Source: Desulforudis sp.
Lineage (GTDB): Bacteria > Bacillota > Desulfotomaculia > Desulfotomaculales > Desulforudaceae
Reading direction: 5' to 3'
DNA length: 41,164 nucleotides
Assembly: GCA_019084485.1 (NCBI GenBank)
Contig: JAHRFU010000037.1
Span: 1 to 41,164, forward strand
Part shown: one piece after another, positions 25,276 through 33,760 of the stretch
Numbering within the stretch: position 1 is the stretch's first letter
Layout: each line of letters starts with the position of its first letter
Made by a program: the position numbers and the translations under genes
The notes under the pieces: model-generated
What the model was told of the DNA's origin: nothing
The model's input: the letters and a program-made list of their open reading frames with translations, nothing else
Databases searched by the model: none

Positions 25276-26019
25276 CTAAATGGCGAGACCGCCATCCACG
25301 GCAATCACCTGTCCAGTAATATAGCCGGCCGCATCTCCGGCCAGGAAACACGCCAGATTGGCGATATCGTCCGGCTCCCCGAATCTCCCCAACGGGATTT
25401 CTGAAAGCATCTTCTGCTTTACAGTTTCGCTGAGTTTACCGGTCATCTCGGTGGAGATGAATCCCGGTGCAATCGCGTTTGCCGTGATTCCGCGTGACCC
25501 GACCTCCCGGGCCACAGATTTGGTAAAGCCGATCAGGCCAGCCTTGGCCGCAGCATAGTTGGCCTGACCCGCGTTACCTCTCAGGCCGATAATGGAACTC
25601 ACCGCAATAATCCGCCCCCAGCGCGCCTTCAGCATCGGCTTCATAACCGCCCGGGTAGTATTAAAGGCACCCTTGAGGTTCACCGTAAGGACCGCATCCC
25701 AGTCCTCTTCCTTCATCCGCAACAGCAGGTTGTCACGCGTAATACCCGCATTGTTCACTAGGATGTCAACACCACCGAACTCGGCTGCTCCGGCACTGAC
25801 CAGCTTTTGAGCCTCGTCATAACTGGAAACATCCGCTTTAAACACTGCAGCCCGGCCGCCTCCGGCCAGGATCTGATCCTGTACCTCTTCGGCCGCCCTA
25901 GCGTTGCTGACATAATTGATCATTACTGAGGCGCCTGACTGTGCCAGTTTCAAGGCAATGGCGCGGCCAATACCGCGAGATGCCCCCGTTACAATGGCAC
26001 TCTTCCCATTAAGAAACAT
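25276..26019 (-). CDS. fabG: 3-oxoacyl-ACP reductase
   Basis: FabG is an NADPH-dependent short-chain dehydrogenase performing the first reduction. The 247 residues have TGASRGIGRAIA (cofactor), NNAGITRDNLL, the catalytic serine in ISSIIG-like VSSIIGLRGN, YxxxK in YAAAKAGL, and ITANAIAPGFI. ATG 26019, 8 bases after GGGAGG, is the likely start; an in-frame TTG at 26028 is too close to that Shine-Dalgarno. There is a one-base gap after fabD. Confidence 0.95.
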   Translation of the reverse strand: MFLNGKSAIVTGASRGIGRAIALKLAQSGASVMINYVSNARAAEEVQDQILAGGGRAAVFKADVSSYDEAQKLVSAGAAEFGGVDILVNNAGITRDNLLLRMKEEDWDAVLTVNLKGAFNTTRAVMKPMLKARWGRIIAVSSIIGLRGNAGQANYAAAKAGLIGFTKSVAREVGSRGITANAIAPGFISTEMTGKLSETVKQKMLSEIPLGRFGEPDDIANLACFLAGDAAGYITGQVIAVDGGLAI

Positions 26020-26020
26020 T

Positions 26021-26962
26021 TTAGCCAACCTCCCTCAGACGCGCAAGCGATTTCTCCAATGATTCCATGTTTTCTACGTTTAATAGAATTGTCTCTCGCG
26101 GCGCAATACGCTTAACCAGGCCCGACAAGACACTCCCGGGTCCGACTTCCACGAAACAACCCACGCCGTCATTTAGCATCCGCCGTACACTCTCCTCCCA
26201 GCGAACCGGGCTGTATACTTGGCGGAGTAGAGCGGTGCGCACATCATCGCCCCAGCGCAGGTAGTCCGCACTGACATTAGATACGATCGGTATTTTCGGG
26301 TTGAAAATCTCAGTTTCGCTGAGAACCACAGCCAAACGTTCTGCGGCATTACGCATCAATGATGAATGAAAGGGGCCACTGACCGCCAGAGGAACACATT
26401 TCTTCGCCCCTTGAGCCCTAGCCAGTTTCACCGCATTCTCCAGTGCCCCCACATGCCCGGCCAGGACAATCTGTCCCGGGCAATTGAAGTTTGCTATTTC
26501 AAGAACCCCGGACGAGGAAACTTGGGCACATACCCGTTTAGCCGTAGCGAGATCGAGACCCAAGACGGCTAACATCCCCCCGCTGCCAAGCGGCACCGCT
26601 TCCTGCATAGACTGGCCGCGCTCACGTACCAGACGAACCGCGTCCGCAAAGCGAAAGGCTCCTGAAGCCACCAGGGCGCTGTATTCTCCAAGGCTGTGCC
26701 CGGCTACCGCAGCCGGGAAAAAGCCAAATCCAGACAGTACTCGGTAACAGGCCACACTGGTGACAAGTACCGCAGGCTGTGTATTGACGGTCTTAGCCAG
26801 TTCTTCCTTCGGCCCTGAGAAACATAGTTCACTTAGGGCCGAGCCCAGAACCTGATCTGCAGTCTCAAAAGTCTCCCGGGCTTCCGGGAAAGAATCGAAA
26901 AACTCCTTACCCATTCCCACGTACTGGGAACCCTGGCCGGGGAAGAGAAAGGCTGTTTTCAT
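26021..26962 (-). CDS. fabD: Malonyl-CoA:ACP transacylase
   Basis: FabD loads malonyl onto ACP. The 313 residues start FLFPGQGSQYVGMG and hold the nucleophile in GHSLGEYSAL, the arginine in VRERGQSMQ, and the active-site histidine in VSGPFHSSLM. The ATG overlaps the fabK stop (TAATG). The upstream in-frame extension lies within fabK and is not used. Confidence 0.96.
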   Translation of the reverse strand: MKTAFLFPGQGSQYVGMGKEFFDSFPEARETFETADQVLGSALSELCFSGPKEELAKTVNTQPAVLVTSVACYRVLSGFGFFPAAVAGHSLGEYSALVASGAFRFADAVRLVRERGQSMQEAVPLGSGGMLAVLGLDLATAKRVCAQVSSSGVLEIANFNCPGQIVLAGHVGALENAVKLARAQGAKKCVPLAVSGPFHSSLMRNAAERLAVVLSETEIFNPKIPIVSNVSADYLRWGDDVRTALLRQVYSPVRWEESVRRMLNDGVGCFVEVGPGSVLSGLVKRIAPRETILLNVENMESLEKSLARLREVG

Positions 26963-27912
26963 TACACTATACCCGCCAGGCGACCGCACCGGCGAATGAT
27001 TTCTTCCGCTTCAGACGTAATTTCCTTCAGGATGTCCGCAGCGGGCATTATCCGGCTGACCATGCCTGCTATCTGCCCGGCCATCACCGATCCGTAGTCG
27101 ATGTCCCCGTCCACCATCGCAAGCTTAAGCCGTCCGGCGCCGAGCTTTTCCAGCTCAGCGAGATCGACACCGCGGCTTTCCAGTTCTTCAAACTGACGGG
27201 TCAGTTTGTTCCGAATACAGCGCACCGGATGACCGGTAGAGCGACCGGTTACAACGGTATCCCGGTCACGGGCCTTAACAATACGCGCCTTAACCTGCGG
27301 ATGCACGGTGCACTCGCTGGCACATACAAACCGGGTTCCCATCTGTACCCCTTGCGCCCCAAGCGCTAGTACCGCCGCCAATCCCCGACCGTCGCCGATA
27401 CCCCCGGCAGCGATCACCGGCACCTGGACGGCATCCACAACCTGGGGTACCAGGGCCATGGTGGTTAATTCCCCGATATGCCCTCCGGATTCCATACCTT
27501 CCGCGATCACCGCATCCACACCGGTCTGTTCCAATCGTTTGGCTAAGGCTACTGACGGCACCACAGGAATTACACGGGTCCCGGCGGCCTGTAGCATCGG
27601 GACATACTTGCCTGGGTTACCCGCACCTGTGGTTACCACGGCTACTTCTTCCTCGAGCACCACTTTTATCACATCGTTCGCAAAAGGAGAGAGCAGCATC
27701 ACGTTGACACCGAAAGGCTTTTTGGTTAATTCCTTGGCCTTTTTGATCTGTCCCCGGACCCAATCGGCGGGTGCGTGACCAGCACCGATAATGCCCAGCC
27801 CACCGCCTTCGGAAACTGCGGCCGCCAGGTGAGCCTCGGAAACCCAGGCCATTCCACCCTGGATAATCGGGTAATCGATTCCCAATAGAACGCACAGATC
27901 TGTCTTAATCAA
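26962..27912 (-). CDS. fabK: FMN-dependent enoyl-ACP reductase II
   Basis: FabK is the flavin enzyme that replaces triclosan-sensitive FabI in many Firmicutes. The 316-residue TIM-barrel of the nitronate-monooxygenase family shows PIIQGGMAWVSE, LGIIGAGH, the FabK histidine in GMESGGHIGE, AAGGIGDGRG and MGTRF. The location inside the fab operon separates it from true nitronate monooxygenases. It starts at TTG. Confidence 0.92.
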   Translation of the reverse strand: MIKTDLCVLLGIDYPIIQGGMAWVSEAHLAAAVSEGGGLGIIGAGHAPADWVRGQIKKAKELTKKPFGVNVMLLSPFANDVIKVVLEEEVAVVTTGAGNPGKYVPMLQAAGTRVIPVVPSVALAKRLEQTGVDAVIAEGMESGGHIGELTTMALVPQVVDAVQVPVIAAGGIGDGRGLAAVLALGAQGVQMGTRFVCASECTVHPQVKARIVKARDRDTVVTGRSTGHPVRCIRNKLTRQFEELESRGVDLAELEKLGAGRLKLAMVDGDIDYGSVMAGQIAGMVSRIMPAADILKEITSEAEEIIRRCGRLAGIV

Positions 27913-27944
27913 TCTCCATAACCCCCTTAACTAAACCCTCTCCG

Positions 27945-28937
27945 TCACTGCCACTTAAACGTCACTGCACCCCAGCTTAACCCTGCACCAAATCCGACCA
28001 TGACTACATTGTTGCCGGATATCAACCGACCTGAACGTATCGCTTCGTCCAGGGCAATCGGCACGGAGGCTGATGAGGTGTTGCCGTAGCGGTCCACGTT
28101 GACCAGTACCTTGTCCATCGGAAGCCCCAGCCTCTTAGCCGCCGCCTCTATGATGCGGATATTAGCTTGATGCGGAATGAACAAGTCGATGTCTTTTCTT
28201 TCCAATCCGGCTCGTTTTACAACCTCCAGAGCAGCCTCGCCCATAACTCTAACGGCAAAACGGTAAACTTCGCGACCATTCATGTGGAGACATTGCAGAC
28301 TCGCATCCAGAGTCTGATGACAATTGGGCATTCTCGAACCTCCAGCCGGGACCTGCAACAATGGACCACCTGATCCATCAGAACCCAGATAAGAGGCTAA
28401 AAGCCCATAACCCCGGGGTACCTCACGCAACACCACGGCCCCGGCCCCGTCCCCAAAGAGGATACAGGTGGAACGATCTTTCCAGTTGAGGAGTTTAGAC
28501 ATCGTTTCGGCACCGATAACTAACACGGTTTTGAAAGTACCACTGGATATAAAGGCGGCACCGGAAACCAGAGCGTACATGAACCCGGTGCAGGCCGCTG
28601 AGAGATCAAAAGCACCAGCCTTTGGACATCCCAGCCGATCTTGAACCAGACTGGCGGTAGCCGGAAATACGTGGTCGGGAGTGGCTGTAGCCACAATGAT
28701 CAGATCGACCTCGTGCGGTTCAACCCCGGCTGATTCCAGTGCTCTTCTGGCAGCCTCAACCGCAAGATCGGAAGTGGCTTCTTCGTTCTTAGCTATTCTT
28801 CGCTCACGGATTCCGGTTCGGTCTACGATCCACTCATCCGTCGTTTCGACCATTGTCTCCAGTTCTTTATTCGAAACTACCCTCTCGGGCAGGCACGTTC
28901 CAACGCCCACAATTCCGACGGGGACAAAATCAGGCAT
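27945..28937 (-). CDS. fabH: 3-oxoacyl-ACP synthase III
   Basis: FabH starts fatty acid synthesis by condensing acyl-CoA with malonyl-ACP. The 330 residues hold the catalytic cysteine in DLSAACTGFMYAL, histidine in FIPHQANIRII, asparagine in DRYGNTSSAS, and the C-terminal GFGAGLSWGA. The gene overlaps plsX by 8 bases. Confidence 0.96.
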   Translation of the reverse strand: MPDFVPVGIVGVGTCLPERVVSNKELETMVETTDEWIVDRTGIRERRIAKNEEATSDLAVEAARRALESAGVEPHEVDLIIVATATPDHVFPATASLVQDRLGCPKAGAFDLSAACTGFMYALVSGAAFISSGTFKTVLVIGAETMSKLLNWKDRSTCILFGDGAGAVVLREVPRGYGLLASYLGSDGSGGPLLQVPAGGSRMPNCHQTLDASLQCLHMNGREVYRFAVRVMGEAALEVVKRAGLERKDIDLFIPHQANIRIIEAAAKRLGLPMDKVLVNVDRYGNTSSASVPIALDEAIRSGRLISGNNVVMVGFGAGLSWGAVTFKWQ

Positions 28938-29937
28938 TTACCGTCTCGGCTCCCTTCGCAAACACTTCACCGATCCCCTCACTGATCGTCCCAACTAGAC
29001 CCAATCGAGAGGCCTCCGCCGCGGTTCGAATGGCATTCTTCACCGCTTTGGCCTTGGAACTGCCGTGGCTCACCACCACCACTCCATTGACACCGAGTAG
29101 CGGAACACCGCCATATTCGCTGTAGTCAAAACGCCGCCGGAGGTCCCGGAGTGTATGCGCCGCCGCGACCGCGGACACCTTGGCCATCCAACTGGAAGCG
29201 AGTTGCTGCTTAATTAGACCGGAGAAGGCCTTGGCCATGCCTTCTCCGGATTTGAGCACAATATTGCCGATGAAACCGTCACATACAACTACATCCACCC
29301 GACCGTTGAACAGATCCCGTCCTTCCACATTTCCGATAAAGTGAATCGGCGCTCTTTCTAGAAGGGGATGGGCCGCCAACGTCTGCTCATTACCTTTTGA
29401 GCTTTCCTCGCCGTTACTGAGTAGTCCCACGCGCGGGAGAACTATTCCCAGACCCTTTTCCGCATATTTGGAACCCATCACCGCAAACTGTAGCAGGTGA
29501 CTGGGGCGGCAGTCTACATTTGCGCCCACGTCAAGCAAAACCGTACATCCGGTAGGGTGCGGAATCACTCCGACCAATGCCGGCCGCTCCACACCACGAA
29601 TCCGTCCCAACACTAAAAGGCCGGCGGCCATGGTGGCTCCGGTATGGCCGGCCGAGACAATTCCGTCAGCCATTCCATCCTTTACCATTTGTACCGCCTT
29701 TACGATGGAAGACTCTTTCTTGCGGCGCACGGCTGAAACCGGCGATTCCTTCATCCCGATCACATCCGGGGCGTGCACAATCCTGAGCCTGGCTGTCTCC
29801 TGGACCTCTTCCCGCAACCGTGACTCGTCTCCTAGCAACAAGACACGTATACCCAGTTCCTCAGCCGCCATCACGGAGCCTTTTACGATCTCGGAAGGCG
29901 CATGATCGCCTCCCATAGCATCCACCGCGATGCGCAA
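28930..29937 (-). CDS. plsX: Phosphate acyltransferase PlsX
   Basis: PlsX makes acyl-phosphate from acyl-ACP for phospholipid synthesis. The 335 residues show AVDAMGGDHAP, VSAGHTGATMAAG, GANVDCRP, and VCDGFIGNIVLKSGEG. The start is TTG 29937 with AGAGGGGG 10 bases upstream. In many Firmicutes fapR precedes plsX; here there is none, and a terminator separates plsX from rpmF. Confidence 0.95.
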   Translation of the reverse strand: MRIAVDAMGGDHAPSEIVKGSVMAAEELGIRVLLLGDESRLREEVQETARLRIVHAPDVIGMKESPVSAVRRKKESSIVKAVQMVKDGMADGIVSAGHTGATMAAGLLVLGRIRGVERPALVGVIPHPTGCTVLLDVGANVDCRPSHLLQFAVMGSKYAEKGLGIVLPRVGLLSNGEESSKGNEQTLAAHPLLERAPIHFIGNVEGRDLFNGRVDVVVCDGFIGNIVLKSGEGMAKAFSGLIKQQLASSWMAKVSAVAAAHTLRDLRRRFDYSEYGGVPLLGVNGVVVVSHGSSKAKAVKNAIRTAAEASRLGLVGTISEGIGEVFAKGAETVNA

Positions 29938-29981
29938 GACAAAAAAACCCCCTCTGGTACGGATAAATAGAGCAAGTCATG

Positions 29982-29993
29982 TAACATATGTTA
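29982..29993. promoter_or_regulatory. Perfect 12-bp palindrome upstream of plsX
   Basis: TAACATATGTTA lies 45 bases before the plsX start, in the region that must hold the promoter of the fab operon. It could be an operator half-site pair. It does not resemble the longer FapR box I remember, and short AT-rich palindromes also arise by chance. Confidence 0.25.
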
Positions 29994-30050
29994 TTCCCTG
30001 GACTCCTAGGTGAGAGTATAACTGAGTTACCAGATAAATGCAACAATAAG

Positions 30051-30087
30051 AAAAATAGGCTTCTGGTGACACCAGAAGCCTATTTTT
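30051..30087. terminator. Strong terminator between rpmF and plsX
   Basis: A 17-bp perfect stem, AAAAATAGGCTTCTGGT paired with ACCAGAAGCCTATTTTT, has a 3-base loop and T-runs on both strands. The rpmF stop codon (30080-30082) lies within one arm, so the end of the gene and the terminator overlap. Confidence 0.9.
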
Positions 30088-30259
30088 CAATATTTACGAC
30101 CTTTTTTGCCTTATAAAAGCCACATTCGGGGCAAACTCGGTGGGATAGTGTCAACGCGCGGCACTGCGAGCAGGGAATCAACTTCGGTGCCTCTATCTTC
30201 CACTGTGCTCTGCGCTTGCGCCCGCGCTGCTTTGAATGTCTGCGCTTTGGAACACCCAA
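30080..30259 (-). CDS. rpmF: 50S ribosomal protein L32 (TTG start)
   Basis: The frame begins with TTG 30259, directly after the stop codon of the DUF177 gene, and encodes 59 residues: GVPKRRHSKQRGRKRRAQWK at the start, then CSQC...CPEC, the four-cysteine zinc ribbon form of L32, and a lysine-rich end. GGGGGTGG lies 7-8 bases upstream. Because the start is TTG and the gene is short, it is easily missed by ATG/length filters. Confidence 0.95.
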   Translation of the reverse strand: MGVPKRRHSKQRGRKRRAQWKIEAPKLIPCSQCRALTLSHRVCPECGFYKAKKVVNIEK

Positions 30260-30793
30260 TCATTCCACCCCCTTTTTCTTCAAGCCTTCCATCAAATGAG
30301 CAAGATCCTTTAGCCTGGGGTCAATTTCATCCTGTACACAGCCGCAAGTGGCTTCGGCCAACGGAACACCACAAGTCCCACAAAGACCTGGACAGTCATC
30401 CCGGCAAAGCGGTTTCATCGGTACCGCACCAAGGAGAACCGCTCTGACCTTCTGAGTAAGGTCAATACGCTCCGCAACAACCACGTTTGCATCCGAGTCG
30501 GACTCATCGGCCACTGTCTCAGTGTCATATTGCTCGATAAACTCGGCTTCAAGCAGGTGAGTAAAAGGCTCCAGGCACCGACCGCATTCCATCCCCATCC
30601 TGGCTGATACCTTCCCCTTGACTAGGTACACCCCTTTTAGAAAGGAATACTCGACTGCTATGGTCACCGGCTCCGCAGATTTTGGATCCTCACTTAGATC
30701 GCCGGTTTCAGGAATATATGACAGCTGCTGCCTGAATATCTGACCCGGTCTAATCGCTGCTTGAGACACATCAATAGTTAGCACTGCAGGCAC
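30260..30793 (-). CDS. YceD/DUF177 family protein
   Basis: The 177-residue DUF177 protein is the constant upstream partner of rpmF and is implicated in 23S rRNA/ribosome assembly in some bacteria. It has MECGRCLEPF, VDLTQ-like RIDLTQKVRAVLLGAVPMKPLC, and the cysteine-rich DDCPGLCGTCG. It starts at GTG 30793, about 20 bases after a near-consensus promoter. Confidence 0.9.
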   Translation of the reverse strand: MPAVLTIDVSQAAIRPGQIFRQQLSYIPETGDLSEDPKSAEPVTIAVEYSFLKGVYLVKGKVSARMGMECGRCLEPFTHLLEAEFIEQYDTETVADESDSDANVVVAERIDLTQKVRAVLLGAVPMKPLCRDDCPGLCGTCGVPLAEATCGCVQDEIDPRLKDLAHLMEGLKKKGVE

Positions 30794-30810
30794 CCCAATC
30801 CAACTAGCCC

Positions 30811-30840
30811 ATTATAATTGAGCCTTGCAGTAATTGTCAA
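30811..30840 (-). promoter_or_regulatory. Near-consensus sigma-A promoter of the DUF177-rpmF operon
   Basis: On the minus strand TTGACA (30835-30840) and TATAAT (30811-30816) are both perfect hexamers, separated by 18 bases. Transcription would begin about 10 bases before the GTG start, giving an almost leaderless mRNA. Confidence 0.75.
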
Positions 30841-30924
30841 CCAAAAACAATCTGGTCTAGAAGGCCGCCTTCAAGCCATAGACTCTAACTGGAGAAACAC
30901 CGAATAACCTCAGGAGCAATTGGT

Positions 30925-32106
30925 ATGCCGAGTACCCGTCTGCGTTTTGTGCTTACAGTACTAACCATTATCTTTACAGCCCTGATGATAACCCATCCAC
31001 AGGTCGTATTCGGGGGCGCCGTCCTAGGCCTGGACACGTGGTGGAATATCGTCTTTCCTTCTCTGCTCCCCTTTTTCATCATCAGCGAACTGTTGCTCGG
31101 ACTAGGACTGGTTCATGCTATCGGCATACTCTTGGAGCCGGTAATGAGGCCGTTCTTCAGGCTGCCCGGGGCGGCATCATTTGGTTTGGCTGTGGGGTAC
31201 AGCTCCGGCTACCCAATCGGAGCAACTATCGCCGCCCGATTGCGCTCTGAGGGACTCTGCACCAGAACTGAGGCTGAACACCTCTTATCATTTACCAATA
31301 ACTCCAGCCCCCTGTTTATGCTGGTCGCCGTATCCGTAGGGATGATGCATAACCCCGCCCTTGGACCCTTCATTCTCGGCGTGCACTATGTCGCCAACCT
31401 GATCGTGGGAATCAGCTATCGGTTCTATGCTCCTCAGGATCGTAGCCGCCCGGCGCCACAATCACGACTCTGGCAGCGATCCTACCACAAGTTTCTCGCC
31501 TTCAACGAGAAACACCCAGGGCAAATCATGGGAGATGCCGTCCGCGGTGCTATGAATAAGCTCCTCGTGGTCGGGGGCTTCATCATCCTCTTTGCGGTTC
31601 TGATTAATCTGCTCCGGGAAACCAACTGCCTGCCCCTGCTGGCGATCCTAATCGGATTTATCGTCGCCCCACTCGGGATTTCTCCCGAACTTCACGAACC
31701 ACTGGCCGCCGGTCTGTTTGAGATAACGATCGGGATTCGTCTGGTCGCGGAAAGTGGCGTGCCGCTACTGCATCAACTGGTTGCGATTCAGCTAATTCTG
31801 GCCTGGAGCGGCCTTTCAATTCAGGCCCAGGTAGCGGCCTTCATCGGCTCGACGGATATTCGGTATGCACCCTACTTAATCAGCCGCCTCATGCATATGC
31901 TTATTGCCGCTGTCTTAACCATCCTGCTCTTCCCGCTTTTTGAATCCGGTCTGACCGTGACGACTATCGGCGCTGCAGGAATGCTCGAGCCGAACTGGTT
32001 CCAGTATTTTAAAGTATCGGGCATGCTGGCGCTGGCACTGCCACTGTTCCTGGTCTGTTTCGGAATGTTGGTTTACACTACAAGGCGGCTATTTCATAGC
32101 CTTTAG
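30925..32106 (+). CDS. ylbJ: Sporulation integral membrane protein YlbJ
   Basis: YlbJ is a sigma-E-controlled membrane protein required for normal spore cortex in Bacillus. The 393 residues carry about eight to ten hydrophobic segments and the nucleoside-recognition/Gate-type motifs FPSLLPFFIISELLLGLG, GYSSGYPIGA and FTNNSSPLFM. AGGAG lies 8 bases before the ATG. The 3' end overlaps the convergent coiled-coil gene by 18 bases. The neighbours coaD and rsmD also flank ylbJ in Bacillus. Confidence 0.9.
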   Translation: MPSTRLRFVLTVLTIIFTALMITHPQVVFGGAVLGLDTWWNIVFPSLLPFFIISELLLGLGLVHAIGILLEPVMRPFFRLPGAASFGLAVGYSSGYPIGATIAARLRSEGLCTRTEAEHLLSFTNNSSPLFMLVAVSVGMMHNPALGPFILGVHYVANLIVGISYRFYAPQDRSRPAPQSRLWQRSYHKFLAFNEKHPGQIMGDAVRGAMNKLLVVGGFIILFAVLINLLRETNCLPLLAILIGFIVAPLGISPELHEPLAAGLFEITIGIRLVAESGVPLLHQLVAIQLILAWSGLSIQAQVAAFIGSTDIRYAPYLISRLMHMLIAAVLTILLFPLFESGLTVTTIGAAGMLEPNWFQYFKVSGMLALALPLFLVCFGMLVYTTRRLFHSL

Positions 32107-32535
32107 TTCAGACCGTCCGCTCTCAATCTCCTTGACCAAACGTTCGAGCCTGCTTTCCAGCCTCACCAGCACTTCGTCGGCATAGTCCCTGGCTCCGATG
32201 CGCATGTCACGGGAAGTCTGTTCCGCATTGCGGATGATTTCGTCCGCCATATCTTTCGCCTGCTTCAAAATTTCGCTCTCTTCGGCCCGGCGCTGGACCT
32301 CTTTTTGGGTCTCCTCGATCATCCTCGCGGCTTCAGCCTTGGTCTCATTAATGACCTTTTCCCGCTCCTGAACCACCCATTTTGCCTTGCGAACTTCCTC
32401 CGGCAGGATTGTCCGAATGCGATCCAGGAAATCGAGCATCTTATCCTCGTCAACTAGCACCTTCTTGGTCATTGGAACCCGCGAAGCATTCTGCACAGAT
32501 TCCTCCATCTCATTCAGGATCGAAAGCAGTTCCAA
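32089..32535 (-). CDS. Coiled-coil protein, DivIVA/ATP-synthase-B-like
   Basis: The 148 residues are almost entirely helical and charged, with a long coiled coil (about 45-140; KVINETKAEAARMIEETQKE, AKDMADEIIRNAEQT). Such proteins are often annotated as ATPase subunit H or B-like, but it has no membrane segment and no synthase neighbours, so I do not assign that function. It starts at TTG 32535 after GGAGGGG and precedes no other gene; it follows coaD on the same strand. Confidence 0.75.
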   Translation of the reverse strand: MELLSILNEMEESVQNASRVPMTKKVLVDEDKMLDFLDRIRTILPEEVRKAKWVVQEREKVINETKAEAARMIEETQKEVQRRAEESEILKQAKDMADEIIRNAEQTSRDMRIGARDYADEVLVRLESRLERLVKEIESGRSELKAMK

Positions 32536-32570
32536 CTTTCACCCCTCCTTAAACGTTTGGTGGGTAAGTC

Positions 32571-33062
32571 CTATTTAAGGCTCCGGTACTTTATGCTCAG
32601 CATGTCTTCCACAGAAGGTGGAACCATTCCTTTTACACATCCGCCGTATCGTGCCACTTCCTTGATCGTGCTGGAACTGATAAATGAATACTGGACCTCG
32701 GTCATTAGGAAAACGGTCTCAATGGCCGGCGCCAGTTTCTTATTCGTCAGTGCCATCGTAAACTCAAACTCAAAATCAGAAACCGCTCGAAGTCCACGGA
32801 TGATGGCCTGGGCTCCGTGTGTTTCAGCATACCGTACCGTAAGACCGTCGTAGCTGTCGATTCGCACATTGGAGAAGGCCGACAACACGTGATCCAGCAG
32901 CATCAGGCGTTCTTCCAAGCTGAACAAGGGATTCTTGGATGCGTTCAAAGAGACCGCTACAATAACCTCATCGAAGAGCACCGCCGCCCGCCTCACAATA
33001 TCCAGATGACCGTTGGTAATCGGGTCGAAGCTGCCGGGATAAACGGCAATCCGTACGGCCAT
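32571..33062 (-). CDS. coaD: Phosphopantetheine adenylyltransferase
   Basis: CoaD makes dephospho-CoA from 4'-phosphopantetheine and ATP. The 163 residues hold PGSFDPITNGHLDIVRRA (nucleotidyltransferase HxGH region), RGLRAVSDFEFE, and ISSSTIKEVARYGG. The ATG overlaps the rsmD stop (TAATG). Confidence 0.97.
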   Translation of the reverse strand: MAVRIAVYPGSFDPITNGHLDIVRRAAVLFDEVIVAVSLNASKNPLFSLEERLMLLDHVLSAFSNVRIDSYDGLTVRYAETHGAQAIIRGLRAVSDFEFEFTMALTNKKLAPAIETVFLMTEVQYSFISSSTIKEVARYGGCVKGMVPPSVEDMLSIKYRSLK

Positions 33063-33622
33063 TAGGCCTCCTCCATCCTGTAAAAGGAAAGCGCTGTGTC
33101 CCCGTAGGCACGATGCCGGACTAAAACCATCGTTCCAACTCTTTCCAAAGGCGGAATGCTCCTGGCAGACTCCACAACTACTACCGCCTTATCTTTTAGT
33201 ACATAAGGAGCACCACTGATGGCCTCAAGTGTTCGCTGCTCAAGCCCTTGTTTGTAAGGGGGATCCAAGAACACAATGTTAAAGCCCGGGTTCGTCGGAG
33301 ACTGTGACCTTATGAAGGCCGGCACATCCGCCCGGTACACCTTCTTTTCCCCGGGCAGTTTCGTTTCCTTAATGTTCTTCTCGATCACTGCCGTTGCTTC
33401 CGGGTTCTTTTCAACAAATACAACTTCGCCAGCCCCCCGGCTTAATGCCTCAAGACCAATCCCGCCGGAACCAGCATAAAGGTCGAGAAACCGACATTCC
33501 TGAAGATTCGATGCAAGGATGTTGAAGAGCGCTTCCCGAACCCGATCAGCGGTCGGCCTGGTATTAAGACCGCGCGGTGCTCGTATTCGCCTCCCCCTGC
33601 CTTCTCCGGCGATTATTCTCAA
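33062..33622 (-). CDS. rsmD: 16S rRNA (guanine-966-N2)-methyltransferase
   Basis: RsmD modifies G966 of 16S rRNA. The 186 residues contain RIIAGEGRGRRI, RPTADRVREALFNIL, the SAM site FLDLYAGSGGIGLEALSRGA, and the catalytic FLDPPYKQG. I set the start at TTG 33622, with AGGGTG 8 bases upstream, because similarity begins there; the 18 residues upstream in frame are hydrophobic and unrelated. Confidence 0.93.
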   Translation of the reverse strand: MRIIAGEGRGRRIRAPRGLNTRPTADRVREALFNILASNLQECRFLDLYAGSGGIGLEALSRGAGEVVFVEKNPEATAVIEKNIKETKLPGEKKVYRADVPAFIRSQSPTNPGFNIVFLDPPYKQGLEQRTLEAISGAPYVLKDKAVVVVESARSIPPLERVGTMVLVRHRAYGDTALSFYRMEEA

Positions 33623-33760
33623 GAAAATACACCCTATGACTCCAAATATAACTATTATTATATCACGTTGGGGCACAAATCATAGGCCTTCCGTGATGTT
33701 CGCATAAACCTCTCGGTGCGAGGTTACCATATTCTACGAAATACAGCAGGGGGTGCTAAT

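Noticed and set aside
26962-27912. Nitronate monooxygenase
   Set aside because: The family resemblance is real, but the position between fabH and fabD and the ESGGHIGE motif support FabK.
32089-32535. ATP synthase subunit B or V-type subunit H
   Set aside because: Only the coiled-coil character matches; there is no membrane anchor and no ATP synthase gene nearby.
33716-33760. GPR start at GTG 33716
   Set aside because: It lacks a ribosome binding site; GTG 33761 has GGGGGTG at the right distance, and the family sequence starts there.
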